Source: JBAZLV01 sp041650055 (GTDB taxonomy: Bacteria > Nitrospirota > UBA9217). Taken from it: a stretch of 35,927 nucleotides of DNA. Of this stretch, positions 7,444 to 15,500 are shown piece by piece. The stretch covers positions 1 through 35,927 of the forward strand of contig JBAZLV010000021.1 in NCBI GenBank assembly GCA_041650055.1. The letters run 5' to 3'. The position numbers were made by a program, and so were the translations under genes. Every line of letters starts with the position of its first letter. Positions within the stretch are counted from its first letter, which is position 1. The notes beneath the pieces are model-generated. The model was not told the DNA's origin. It made no database searches and worked only from the letters and a program-made list of their open reading frames with translations.

Positions 7444-8069
7444 GGTTTGATTCCTTGTATTCCTGTGATTGCCAGAACGGATTTCTCCGGCACGATCATG
7501 AAGGTTTCTGTCAAGTTCAGTTCAAGCTTTTCCAGTTTCAAAAGGTCGAAAAGAATCCGTTGATAGCAAAGGGACAAATCGCCGTAACCAGGGCTGAACC
7601 GACGGCGAAGCAATCGTTTCCCCTCTTTTGCCAAAAGAGTATTCAGCATCTTCGAGATCGAATCAAGTCCTGCATCAGCAGCCTGCGAGGCAACAGCATC
7701 AAAAATTACTCCGAGCGCCGGATTCCCCTGCGCTATTTCGAACGATATCCTGTTCGTGACTTCCTTGCCAGCAGTAGAAGCCATGAGCACCATTTCATCG
7801 CTGGAAACAAGCATTCGTGCAAGTTGCCTGCTTTTGAATATCAAGCCACTATCAAGCTCAACTGTCTCAGGAGAGCGCTTGCTAATTTTGAAACGGCCAA
7901 ACACCCCTTGAACCTGACAGAGCAAAAGCCCTTGCTTTATTCCCTGATCCAGAAATCGCGCTTGCTCATTATCCAGAACAGTCATCTGTTCCTGATACCC
8001 AAGACGATTCAATATTCTTCGGCGTTTAGGAACCGCAGGTAAATGTTCAATGTAAGTGACAGAAGACAT
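7440..8069 (-). CDS. Stand-alone MetH reactivation-domain protein
   Basis: 209 residues resembling the C-terminal AdoMet-binding domain of cobalamin-dependent methionine synthase. The diagnostic segment is RRRFSPGYGDLSL (156-168), the counterpart of the RxxxGYP-type AdoMet loop, followed by TETFMIVPEKSVLAITGI (188-205). The N-terminal part carries the helical features SRQLARMLVSSDEMVLMAST and GVIFDAVASQAADAG of this family. The probable role is reductive methylation of inactive cob(II)alamin on the MetH encoded next (4-nt ATGA overlap). Stand-alone forms are known in thermophilic and anaerobic bacteria (e.g. Thermotoga). No Shine-Dalgarno precedes the ATG at 8069, which lies just beyond an AT-rich hairpin element. 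Confidence 0.85.
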   Translation of the reverse strand: MSSVTYIEHLPAVPKRRRILNRLGYQEQMTVLDNEQARFLDQGIKQGLLLCQVQGVFGRFKISKRSPETVELDSGLIFKSRQLARMLVSSDEMVLMASTAGKEVTNRISFEIAQGNPALGVIFDAVASQAADAGLDSISKMLNTLLAKEGKRLLRRRFSPGYGDLSLCYQRILFDLLKLEKLELNLTETFMIVPEKSVLAITGIQGIKP

Positions 8070-8098
8070 ACTTATTTACATTCCAAACATCAAAACTC

Positions 8099-8191
8099 AA
8101 ATTTCAAATAAGTACCAATGTTCAAAATCAAAAACTTGATTTTTGTAGTTTGAATTTTTGAAATTTATTTGTCATTTGTAATTTGAAATTT
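8099..8191. repeat. AT-rich long-hairpin element 1
   Basis: The gap between thyX and the MetH activator is almost wholly an imperfect inverted repeat. AAATTTCAAAT (8099-8109) pairs with ATTTGAAATTT (8181-8191), and an inner stem AAAATCAA/TTGATTTT sits near 8125-8144. The left half has almost no G and the right half almost no C on the plus strand. The right arm reaches into the thyX stop codon. Elements of the same style lie at 10051-10150 and 16969-17044. Confidence 0.75.
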
Positions 8192-8918
8192 ATTTCTTAA
8201 CATCATATTTTTTCCTGACTTCATCGCTTTTGCCGCACGTCATTTTCCCTTCTGGACAAGCAGCGTCAAGGCATCCAGGCCCTGCTTTTGCAAAAATAGT
8301 CGGCGCAATATTTTTGACAAGCCCAAGCATGCGTTCCGCCATTGCACGGATTTCCCATTGCGCGCGATTGCAGCATCGCAGCTTAAAAAAGTGAACAAGT
8401 TCCCGGGCATTCATCGTAACGATAATCTTTGTTTCAGCAGCATTCGGCAAAAGATATCGTGCATCCTGTTGTCCTGCTTCTCCCTGATATCCCAGTTCTT
8501 CAAGCCGCTTCAGGATTTTTGTATAATTCTGTTGAGCTTCTTCCATACAGTGTTCAAACTCGCGAACCAAATTCACATCCTGTTTGATGCTTGGCGGAAT
8601 AATATAATCAAACCCATCTGCACGAACATATCGCTGACTTTGCTGGGAATACGATGCAATGCGGTGTCGGACAAGTTGATGGGAGCAAGCGCGGGATATT
8701 CCCTCAATACCGAAAGTAAAGGAAATATGTTCCAGCGGCGAAGAGTGACCCACCCCGATCAGTTTTTCAACAAATCCGGCTTGATCTTTCGTTTCAATTT
8801 TTTTTTGCAGTTCCTCCATCCCGGCCGAGCTGTAGCAAAGTTTTGCCGCCATTGCGACCACTTCTTCAGGGTCTGGTGTATATCGCAAAAGAACAACTTT
8901 TAATTTTGCTTCAGGCAT
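8190..8918 (-). CDS. thyX: Flavin-dependent thymidylate synthase
   Basis: Makes dTMP from dUMP using methylene-THF as carbon donor and FADH2 as reductant, releasing THF rather than DHF. The 242-residue protein carries the ThyX signature RHRIASYSQQSQRY (84-97, the RHRx7S motif) and the FAD/dUMP-binding context SSPLEHISFTF. The C-terminal tail has extra cysteines (CLDAACPEGKMTCGK). AAAGGAG lies 4 nt before ATG. It is one of three methylene-THF users in this locus, with metF and panB. Because ThyX returns THF directly, DHFR may be dispensable for folate turnover (family knowledge). Confidence 0.96.
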   Translation of the reverse strand: MPEAKLKVVLLRYTPDPEEVVAMAAKLCYSSAGMEELQKKIETKDQAGFVEKLIGVGHSSPLEHISFTFGIEGISRACSHQLVRHRIASYSQQSQRYVRADGFDYIIPPSIKQDVNLVREFEHCMEEAQQNYTKILKRLEELGYQGEAGQQDARYLLPNAAETKIIVTMNARELVHFFKLRCCNRAQWEIRAMAERMLGLVKNIAPTIFAKAGPGCLDAACPEGKMTCGKSDEVRKKYDVKK

Positions 8919-8966
8919 GTTTCTCCTTTATTAATAATCTCGTAATAATCTGTCCCTATTCAATCT

Positions 8967-9056
8967 GTCATCCCCGAATGCTTCTATCCCCGATTCAGGC
9001 ATTCGAGGACGGATACGATTGCAACACCAGATTCCCGATTACAACTTCGGGAATGA
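8967..9056. repeat. GTCAT...CCCG palindromic element, copy A
   Basis: Begins GTCATCCCCGAATG and ends ACTTCGGGAATGATC, so the ends are inverted copies of each other. The interior (CGATTCAGG and CCAGATTCCCGATT) is also roughly symmetric. It lies in the 316-nt gap between panB and thyX, together with the separate element at 9075-9224. Copies of the same general design lie at 12419-12513 and 19134-19256. It is non-coding. Confidence 0.65.
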
Positions 9057-9074
9057 TCATATCTACAAGCCTCT

Positions 9075-9224
9075 TTAATAGGTTGTTGAAAAACGCTCTC
9101 TTCTGTCATTGCGAGGAGCGATTTTTGCGACGTGGCAATCTATCACTTGTTATTTTGTTCAAAATACGAGATTGCTTCGCTATGCTCGTAAAGAGGTAAA
9201 AAGATTTTTTCAACAACCTGTTAA
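9075..9224. mobile_element. MITE-like element with 19-bp terminal inverted repeats
   Basis: TTAATAGGTTGTTGAAAAA (9075-9093) is repeated inverted with one mismatch as TTTTTCAACAACCTGTTAA (9206-9224). TTAA at both outer ends may be a target duplication or part of the repeat. The interior carries CATTGCGAGGAGCG...GCAATCT (from 9107) and an inverted GAGATTGCTTCGCTATGCTCG (9169-9189), a second nested hairpin of a type common in bacterial genomes. It has no ORF and is too short to be autonomous. Confidence 0.7.
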
Positions 9225-9234
9225 TAAAATGACA

Positions 9235-10035
9235 TTATTTAAATGAATGTTCATTCGATGGAAACTTTCCTGTTTCAACCTCATTCTTATATTCCTGAAT
9301 TGCTTTCAGCGCCTGCTCGCCAAGCTTGGCATATTGCTTCACGAATTTTGGAACGAATCTGTCGAATAATCCAAGCACGTCATGCAGAACCAGAACCTGG
9401 CCATCGCAACCAGGCCCTGCGCCGATACCAATGGTGGGAATGCGAAGCATTGCGGTTAGCTCCTTGGCAAGCGGGGCAGGCATTGCTTCAAGCACAACGG
9501 CAAACGCACCTGCGTCTTGTATGGCTCGTGCATCAGCAAATATTTTTTCACGCGTCGCTTCATCTTTTCCCTGAACCTTGAATCCACCGAGAGCATGCAC
9601 GGATTGCGGAGTAAGACCAACATGCGCCATTACCGGAATGCCTGACTCAACAATCGCATGAACCGTATCCGCTATTGAAGAGCCTCCCTCTATTTTTACT
9701 GCCTCGGCTCCGGCTTCTTTAAGAAATCTTCCGGCATTCCTGATCGCCTCTTCTTTGCTGGTCTGATAGGAAAGAAACGGCATATCGGCAACAACGAATG
9801 ATGATGCAGCAGCCCGGGAAACGAGTTTGGTATGGTATGTCATCTCATCCATTGTCACCGGAAGAGTGCTTTGTTGTCCCTGAATAACCATGCCAAGAGA
9901 ATCTCCCACGAGCACCACATCGATTCCCGCCTTGTCGACGAGAAGAGCAGTCGGATAATCGTATGCCGTAAGCACCGTAATCTTTTTGCCTTCGGATTTT
10001 TTCTTATATAAATCGAGGATAGTGGTTTTGGGCAT
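9235..10035 (-). CDS. panB: 3-methyl-2-oxobutanoate hydroxymethyltransferase
   Basis: Adds a hydroxymethyl group from methylene-THF to alpha-ketoisovalerate, giving ketopantoate, the first committed step of pantothenate and CoA synthesis. The 266 residues are of typical length. Visible motifs are VLVGDSLGMV and ADMPFLSYQ (metal-binding Asp residues), AVKIEGG, VVLEAMPAPLAKE (catalytic Glu region) and PTIGIGAG. GGAGG precedes ATG at a good distance. No other pan gene is present; its position in a folate operon makes sense through the shared methylene-THF substrate. AT-rich hairpin 2 lies upstream and the MITE-like element starts 11 nt downstream. Confidence 0.97.
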   Translation of the reverse strand: MPKTTILDLYKKKSEGKKITVLTAYDYPTALLVDKAGIDVVLVGDSLGMVIQGQQSTLPVTMDEMTYHTKLVSRAAASSFVVADMPFLSYQTSKEEAIRNAGRFLKEAGAEAVKIEGGSSIADTVHAIVESGIPVMAHVGLTPQSVHALGGFKVQGKDEATREKIFADARAIQDAGAFAVVLEAMPAPLAKELTAMLRIPTIGIGAGPGCDGQVLVLHDVLGLFDRFVPKFVKQYAKLGEQALKAIQEYKNEVETGKFPSNEHSFK

Positions 10036-10050
10036 GTTGTCCTCCTCTCA

Positions 10051-10150
10051 ATTTCAAAGTTCAAAATCCAAAACTCAAATCAAACATCAAACGATAATGT
10101 CAAATTGTATGCAATTTTTTATTTTTGACATTGCTTTGAAATTTGAACTT
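10051..10150. repeat. AT-rich long-hairpin element 2
   Basis: Nested complementary arms fill the metF-panB gap: AAGTTCAAA (10057-10065) with TTTGAACTT (10142-10150), and AATGTCAAA (10096-10104) with TTTGACATT (10124-10132). ATTTCAAAG (10051-10059) can also pair with CTTTGAAAT (10135-10143). The left half lacks G and the right half lacks C almost completely. It begins directly after the metF stop codon (minus-strand sense). Confidence 0.8.
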
Positions 10151-10153
10151 ATC

Positions 10154-11125
10154 CTATATCTCCGGCCTCGGATACAAACCAGCTTCTTTTGTAATCCGTT
10201 CAATCAGCGCCTCACCTTCAATGGCCTGAATGTGAACGCCCTTGACGCCGGGTATCTCAAGTGCCTGATGAATCAGCTCAACTGTTATGCGGATTCCTTC
10301 TTCTTCCTGAAGCTGTTTTGCTTTCTGTTTATCACCACTTGCCGTTTCTTTAGCTTTATTCATACGGTCGATCAATTGCCGGGGAACAGTCACACCAGGA
10401 ACCGACGCATCCAGATAGGCAAGCATCGCAGCGCTCTTTGGGACAATGATACCAGCAAGAATTGCTGTTCGATCCAAGATACCCAGATTTCTTGCCTTCT
10501 CCATTTGCGTCTTGAATAAATCCATGTCGTAAACGCCCTGTGTCTGGATAAAATCTGCACCTGCATCTACTTTTTTCTTCAAGTTATAGGGACGGAAGTC
10601 CATGGGATCTCCAAACGGTGTCCAGCTGGCACCGATAAAAAACTTCGGAGGAGCATCAATCGTATCTCCGCCCTGCTGAAGACCCTCATCGCGCATTTTT
10701 TTGAGAATGCCAACAAGCTGAATTGTATCAACATCGTACACATTTTTCGCGCCGGGATGTCCTTTTAATTTACCAGCTGCGCCAAATTTTTGATGGTCAC
10801 CTGCAATGCATAAACAGTTTCGTATGCCCAGAGCAGCCGCTCCCAGGAGATCAGCCTGCATCGCGATCCGGTTACGATCGCGGCACGTCATCTGCATGAT
10901 CGGTTCGAGACCCTGGGAATGCGTAATTGCCGCTGCAGCAATGCTCGACATGCGCACCACCGCTGTCTGGCAGTCCGTAATATTTGCAGCATCACAAAAA
11001 CCCTTGAGCATCTTCGCTTTGCGAATAACGTCATCCGGAGAAGCGCTCATCGGCGGACCTAATTCCGCAGTTATCGCCGGCTTGCCGCTCCGAATCACTC
11101 GTTCCAGATTGCTTCCTGATTTCAT
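10154..11125 (-). CDS. metF: Methylene-tetrahydrofolate reductase, catalytic subunit
   Basis: Reduces 5,10-methylene-THF to 5-methyl-THF through bound FMN or FAD. The 323-residue TIM-barrel protein shows AITAELGPP near the N-terminus, the folate/flavin region QMTCRDRN (about 99), LCIAGDH (about 125) and a late GVKGVHIQAIEGE. It overlaps metV by 4 nt (ATGA), so the two are translationally coupled. A MetF paired with MetV is the form found in Wood-Ljungdahl bacteria, where it does not take electrons directly from NADH. With hdrABC and mvhD in the same gene string, electrons probably come through the Hdr complex. Confidence 0.95.
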   Translation of the reverse strand: MKSGSNLERVIRSGKPAITAELGPPMSASPDDVIRKAKMLKGFCDAANITDCQTAVVRMSSIAAAAITHSQGLEPIMQMTCRDRNRIAMQADLLGAAALGIRNCLCIAGDHQKFGAAGKLKGHPGAKNVYDVDTIQLVGILKKMRDEGLQQGGDTIDAPPKFFIGASWTPFGDPMDFRPYNLKKKVDAGADFIQTQGVYDMDLFKTQMEKARNLGILDRTAILAGIIVPKSAAMLAYLDASVPGVTVPRQLIDRMNKAKETASGDKQKAKQLQEEEGIRITVELIHQALEIPGVKGVHIQAIEGEALIERITKEAGLYPRPEI

Positions 11126-11832
11126 GACTTCCGTTCCTTGGTCGAGCCCACAGAGTTTTTTTCATCCGCGGCAATATGTTCTACAATCACTTCGCGAGGA
11201 CCGCCATAGGTTCCCCTTGACCAATCCTTCGGAGGCTGAATTGCAAACAGCTGCTCAAGCTTATCCAACTGCTTCATACGTTCAATAATCAGACACCATG
11301 CACAATCCTGTTCGGAATTTATTTCACATTTCCCATTATTCGTGCCGCCGCACGGTCCGTTCAAGAGTGATTTTGAGCAGCGGACGATCGGACAAATGCC
11401 TCCGGTGAGATGAAGAATGCAGTTGCCACATCCACCGCAGACTTCTATAAAATGACCAGCTTGTTGTACTGCACCATAAAATTCCGTATTCAGTCCCGGA
11501 AAAACAGGTGTGTTCCCTGTATATGCAGATAGCAGATTCACACCTGCTCCGCATCCAATCGAAAGCACCAAATCATGCGCCTTCAGTGCTTCAAGGTGCT
11601 GCTGGATAAATTCAGGTTCACATTGCCGTTCACACGCTCCGGACTCAACCGTCATGTCAACGCCTTCCTGAAGCGCCTTTATCCGGAGGAGCGACGCCAG
11701 AATCTCTGCTTCTTTGCTTCCTCCTGCATGACAAACAGCAACACACGTATTACATCCAAAGACAATGATCTTTTTAAAATCCTTGATCATGTCCCAGATT
11801 TCAGAAATAGGTTTTTGTTTACCAACAATCAT
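11122..11832 (-). CDS. metV: Methylene-THF reductase small subunit, Fe-S and zinc protein
   Basis: 236 residues from ATG 11832, which has AAGGA 5 nt upstream. A GTG at 11850 would begin inside a repeat and is less likely. The protein is very rich in Cys: C27, C30 and C34 (FGCNTCVAVC), C67, C71, C94, a CGGCGNC cluster at 132-138, and C147-C180 (ICPIVRC, GPCGG, CAWC). This is the MTHFR_C (PF12225) pattern with Fe-S and zinc sites. In Moorella and Acetobacterium MetV is an obligate partner of MetF and carries electrons to its flavin. It sits between mvhD and metF, matching that role. Confidence 0.93.
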   Translation of the reverse strand: MIVGKQKPISEIWDMIKDFKKIIVFGCNTCVAVCHAGGSKEAEILASLLRIKALQEGVDMTVESGACERQCEPEFIQQHLEALKAHDLVLSIGCGAGVNLLSAYTGNTPVFPGLNTEFYGAVQQAGHFIEVCGGCGNCILHLTGGICPIVRCSKSLLNGPCGGTNNGKCEINSEQDCAWCLIIERMKQLDKLEQLFAIQPPKDWSRGTYGGPREVIVEHIAADEKNSVGSTKERKS

Positions 11833-11845
11833 AGAATCCTTTTTC

Positions 11846-11917
11846 GCCACGGATGAACACGGATAAGCACGGATATAGAATTTTAAGAAAAATCTTTGCG
11901 CTTCAGTGTCTCTGTGG
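11846..11917. repeat. CACGGAT short repeat in the mvhD-metV gap
   Basis: Three CACGGAT units start at 11848, 11858 and 11868, an exact 10-bp spacing (one helical turn). AT-rich sequence and CAGTGTCTCTGTGGTTA (about 11910-11926) follow. Its minus-strand form, ATCCGTG repeated, is a widespread intergenic repeat type in environmental bacterial genomes. It supplies the last codons of mvhD and the spurious GTG start of metV. Confidence 0.6.
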
Positions 11918-12370
11918 TTATGCTTTTTGCCTTTTGTTCCTTAGGGGCGATGGCCCGAGTTTTCGAATGCGTTCAGTAAATTCAGTACAGATCTCCGCCC
12001 ATCGTGGCCCCTGTGCTGCAGAAAGATTATACATGGCAAGCCGCTCCGGATCAATACCGACCTGTTCAAGAAGCGTTTTAATATGTTTCACGCGTTTTGC
12101 CGCATTCAAATTTCCTTCCCGGAAATGGCATTGCCCTTCGAGACATCCCGCTACAAAAACACCGTCAATCCCGTTTTCGAATGCTCTCAAAACATACAAA
12201 TGATCGAGCTTGCCGGTACAAGGCATCCGGATAATTTTGACACCGGTCGGATACGTAAGACGCATAATGCCCGCCAAATCTGCTGCAGCAAATGCGCAGT
12301 AATGGCATGCAAAGGCAATAACATCGGGTTTAAAATTCTCTGGAACTGCATGTGGTTTTTCGACAGCCAA
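11918..12370 (-). CDS. mvhD: MvhD/FlpD-type [2Fe-2S] electron-transfer subunit
   Basis: A 150-residue protein of the hydrogenase delta-subunit family that links an electron donor to HdrA. Conserved cysteines are Cys22 and Cys25 (ACHYCAF), Cys51 (PCTGKLD) and Cys76/Cys81 (AGCLEGQCHF). The start is TTG at 12370 with AGAGGA about 8 nt upstream; an in-frame stop lies just before it. No hydrogenase subunits are encoded nearby, so here it probably bridges HdrA and MetV, as proposed for the Moorella complex. The basic C-terminal tail (LRNKRQKA) runs into a repeat and may be a recent extension. Confidence 0.93.
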   Translation of the reverse strand: MAVEKPHAVPENFKPDVIAFACHYCAFAAADLAGIMRLTYPTGVKIIRMPCTGKLDHLYVLRAFENGIDGVFVAGCLEGQCHFREGNLNAAKRVKHIKTLLEQVGIDPERLAMYNLSAAQGPRWAEICTEFTERIRKLGPSPLRNKRQKA

Positions 12371-12418
12371 ACTCTTCGTCCTCTAAATTTTCCAAACTCT
12401 GCTTTTATACTCTTTATC

Positions 12419-12513
12419 GTCTTTCCCGCAAAACTTGTCCCAGCATGCTTAAAGCAGGGATCGGGAATCCAGAGTCTTTGGAATGTTCTGGATGCCCGTT
12501 TCCACGGGCATGA
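12419..12513. repeat. GTCAT...CCCG palindromic element, copy B
   Basis: Left half: GTCTTTCCCGCAAAACTTGT, then CAGCATGCTTAAAGCAGGGA and CGGGAATCCAG. Right half: CTGGATGCCCGTTTCCACGGGCATGAC in two overlapping inverted pieces. The left half matches the reverse complement of copy C (19134-19256) closely, so B and C are copies in opposite orientation. It lies in the gap between hdrA and mvhD, ending 5 nt from the hdrA stop. Confidence 0.75.
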
Positions 12514-12517
12514 CCTA

Positions 12518-15500
12518 TTATAGCGCTCCTTTTGGCTTCCCTGCTGCATCAATCATCGCCAAAATCTGTTCATCCTTAAAACTGTTCACCTGAAATGCCT
12601 TTGCAGGACAGACTCCCGCGCACAAACCGCATCCCTGACAGAGAACTTCATTATGCCTGACCTTTCCTTCATCATTCATGTAAGGAGACCCGAAAGGACA
12701 GATGCGGAAGCAGCTTAAGCATGACATACACTGCTTATCGTTTTGTTTCGCGATAAGACCGGATATGGTAAGCTGATCATGCGATAGAAGCGTTCCCGCT
12801 CTTCCTGCTGCTGCCAATGCCTGGCTGATCGTTTCATCAAAATTCTTGGGAGCATGAGCAAGCCCCGCAACAAACAATCCATCCGTTGCAAAATCAACAG
12901 GCCGAAGCTTGGGATGTGCTTCGAGAAAGTATCCATCCGCATTCCGGGTAATCTTATAAAGCGTGCCGATTTGCTCTGCAGAAGGATGCGGACGAAGTCC
13001 GACAGACAGAACGAGCCAATCCGCGTTGATCGCAAGTTTCTTATTCACGACAGTATCGACTACAGTTACCCGAAGTTTGTCGCCATTCTTTTCAACTATA
13101 GGTCTTGCATTGAGTTCATAGCGAACAAAGATCACTCCACAATCGCGTGCTTTGGCATAATACTCTTCGCGAAGGCCATACGTCCGTATGTCACGATACA
13201 GAATATAGACCTGTGCCGCTGAATTTTGTTCTTTGATCTTGATGGCATTCTTAATCGCATCCTGGCAGCAAACGCGCGAACAGTATTGATATGGCTCTTC
13301 ACGTGAACCAACACACTGGGTCATGACATATACATCATCCGATGTATGTTGAAGACTATTCTGTAATTTTGCTTCAAGTTCACGTTGAGTAATGACTTGA
13401 TCGTTTTCAGAATACCCATACTCATTCGGCTGATATTCGATTCCGCCTGTTGCCAGAATAACGGCACCATGATCGACAACGGCTCCATCAGAGAGAACGG
13501 TTTTAAAATTCCCGACAAAGCCATCCGTCTTCTGAATTTCCACTTTTGTGTGTACTAATATGCGCGGATGAGCTTGTACACGTTCAATGATTGCCCGGAG
13601 CATATTTTGAACATCCGTGCCGTCCATCAAGAAATGAAGATTTCTTATCAGCCCGCCCAGCTCATTTGCACGCTCAACAAGATGGACATCGAACCCCTGC
13701 TCAGCAACGGAAAGTGCTGCGGTCACTCCTGCAATTCCTCCACCGACAACAAGGCATGCCGGTGTCACGTTAACTTGTTCTGTTTTTACCGGCTGAAGCA
13801 ATCTCACCTTCGCAATCATCATTGTAACAAGCTGAACAGCTTTCGAAGTTGCATCTTCATTTTGCCCCTTATGACACCAGGAACATTGCTCGCGAATATC
13901 CGCAAGCTCGAATAAATATGCATTCAAACCGGCTTCTCGTATCGTTTGCTGAAAAATCTCAGTATGCGTGCGCGGAGTACATGAGGCAACAAGCACACGA
14001 TTAATGCCTTTTTCGTTGATCAGGTGCTTAATCTTCTCCTGACTGTCCTGAGAGCAGGAATAAAGAAAATTTTCAGCATGAATGACGCCGGGCAGATCTT
14101 TTATCTGTTGCACAACATACTCAACGTCAATCGTTCCCGCGATATTGATGCCGCAGGAGCAGACAAACACGCCCAGCTTCGGTTCTTCAGAACGTACATC
14201 TTTTTCAGGCGGCAGTTCTTTTTTGATTGTTTCCGTCCATCGGGCTTCGCTTAACAACGCCATGACCCGTCCTGCAACCGCGCTTCCCTGCATGACGGAC
14301 TCAGGAATATCTTTCGGTCCCTGGTATGCTCCGGTCACAAATATTCCGTCACGAGTCGTATCAACAGGCCTGTCTGCTGTTATTGCCGGGAATAAATTTG
14401 GATTCGTTTTTATATTGCAAATCTGCGCAATCCTGGCTGAATCGGAATGAGGTTGTAGGCCGATTGAGAGCACGACTAGATCGAACGTCTCGTGAGCAAA
14501 TGAACCGTCCTCCTTTGCATAGCACAGCACAAGATTTCCCGTGCCCGCTTCTTCACGAACAATGGAGATCATCGAGCGCACATACCGAGCCCCGTATTCG
14601 TTCTTTGCACGTTCAACATACTTGTCGAAATCTTTTCCATAGGAACGCATTTCCGTATAAAAGATGGTAGGCTCAATCCTGTTGTCATGTTCTTTTGCAA
14701 TGATCGCCTGTTTGGTCGCATACATACAGCAGACCGAAGAGCACCATGCATTCGCATGATGCGGGTCTCGTGATCCCACGCATTGTATCCAGGCAATCTT
14801 GATCGGATGGTTTCCATCCCTTGGTCGCGTTACAACGCCTTGATACGGACCGGATGCAGAAAGAATGCGTTCAAACTGGAGCGACGTCACTACATTCGGC
14901 CATCGCCCGAAGCCAAGCTCACCTCGTCTGCTCGGATCGTAACGATCAAGCCCGGGAGCAAGAATAACCGCTCCAACCTGGAGAGTACGCAATTGTTCGG
15001 ATTCCATCTCGTGATGAATCGCCTTTGCCTCGCATGCAGATACACACATCATACACTCGGAACATACGGAGCAACTCAAACAACGGGAAGCTTCATAAAC
15101 AGCTTGATCTTCACTCAAACCAAGATCAATTTCATGAAAATTGGCTTCACGAGCAGCAACCGGTAATTGAGGCATACGAACTCGTTTTAATCTCTTTACT
15201 CTAGCCAAATCCTTTACAGCCTTATTGCGCTCGGCTACCTTTTCCCGATTGGCATACAAATCTTCACCTTTCAAAAAACGATCAATTGAAACCGCAGCCT
15301 GAGCGCCTGATGCAATCGCCTGGATGATCGTGCTCGGACCTGAAACCGCATCTCCGCCAGCAAACACCGGTTTCATCGATGTTTGGAGAGTACTTGGATC
15401 AGTCTTAATTCTATTGTCCGGCAAGAGATCAAGCCCTAATACGCCGTTTGCAAATAGTGGATCAACTTTCATACCGATAGCGAAAATAATTGTATCTGCA

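Noticed and set aside
7455..8042. Plus-strand open frame of 195 codons
   Set aside because: Antisense to the MetH activator gene, whose motifs and coupling are clear; the translation has no family features.
11833..11850. GTG start of metV at 11850
   Set aside because: The extra codons come from the CACGGAT repeat and lack a ribosome-binding site, while ATG 11832 has AAGGA at good spacing and the usual family N-terminus.
11846..11917. CRISPR-like array
   Set aside because: Only three 7-bp units at 10-bp spacing, no spacers of typical length and no cas genes in the window.
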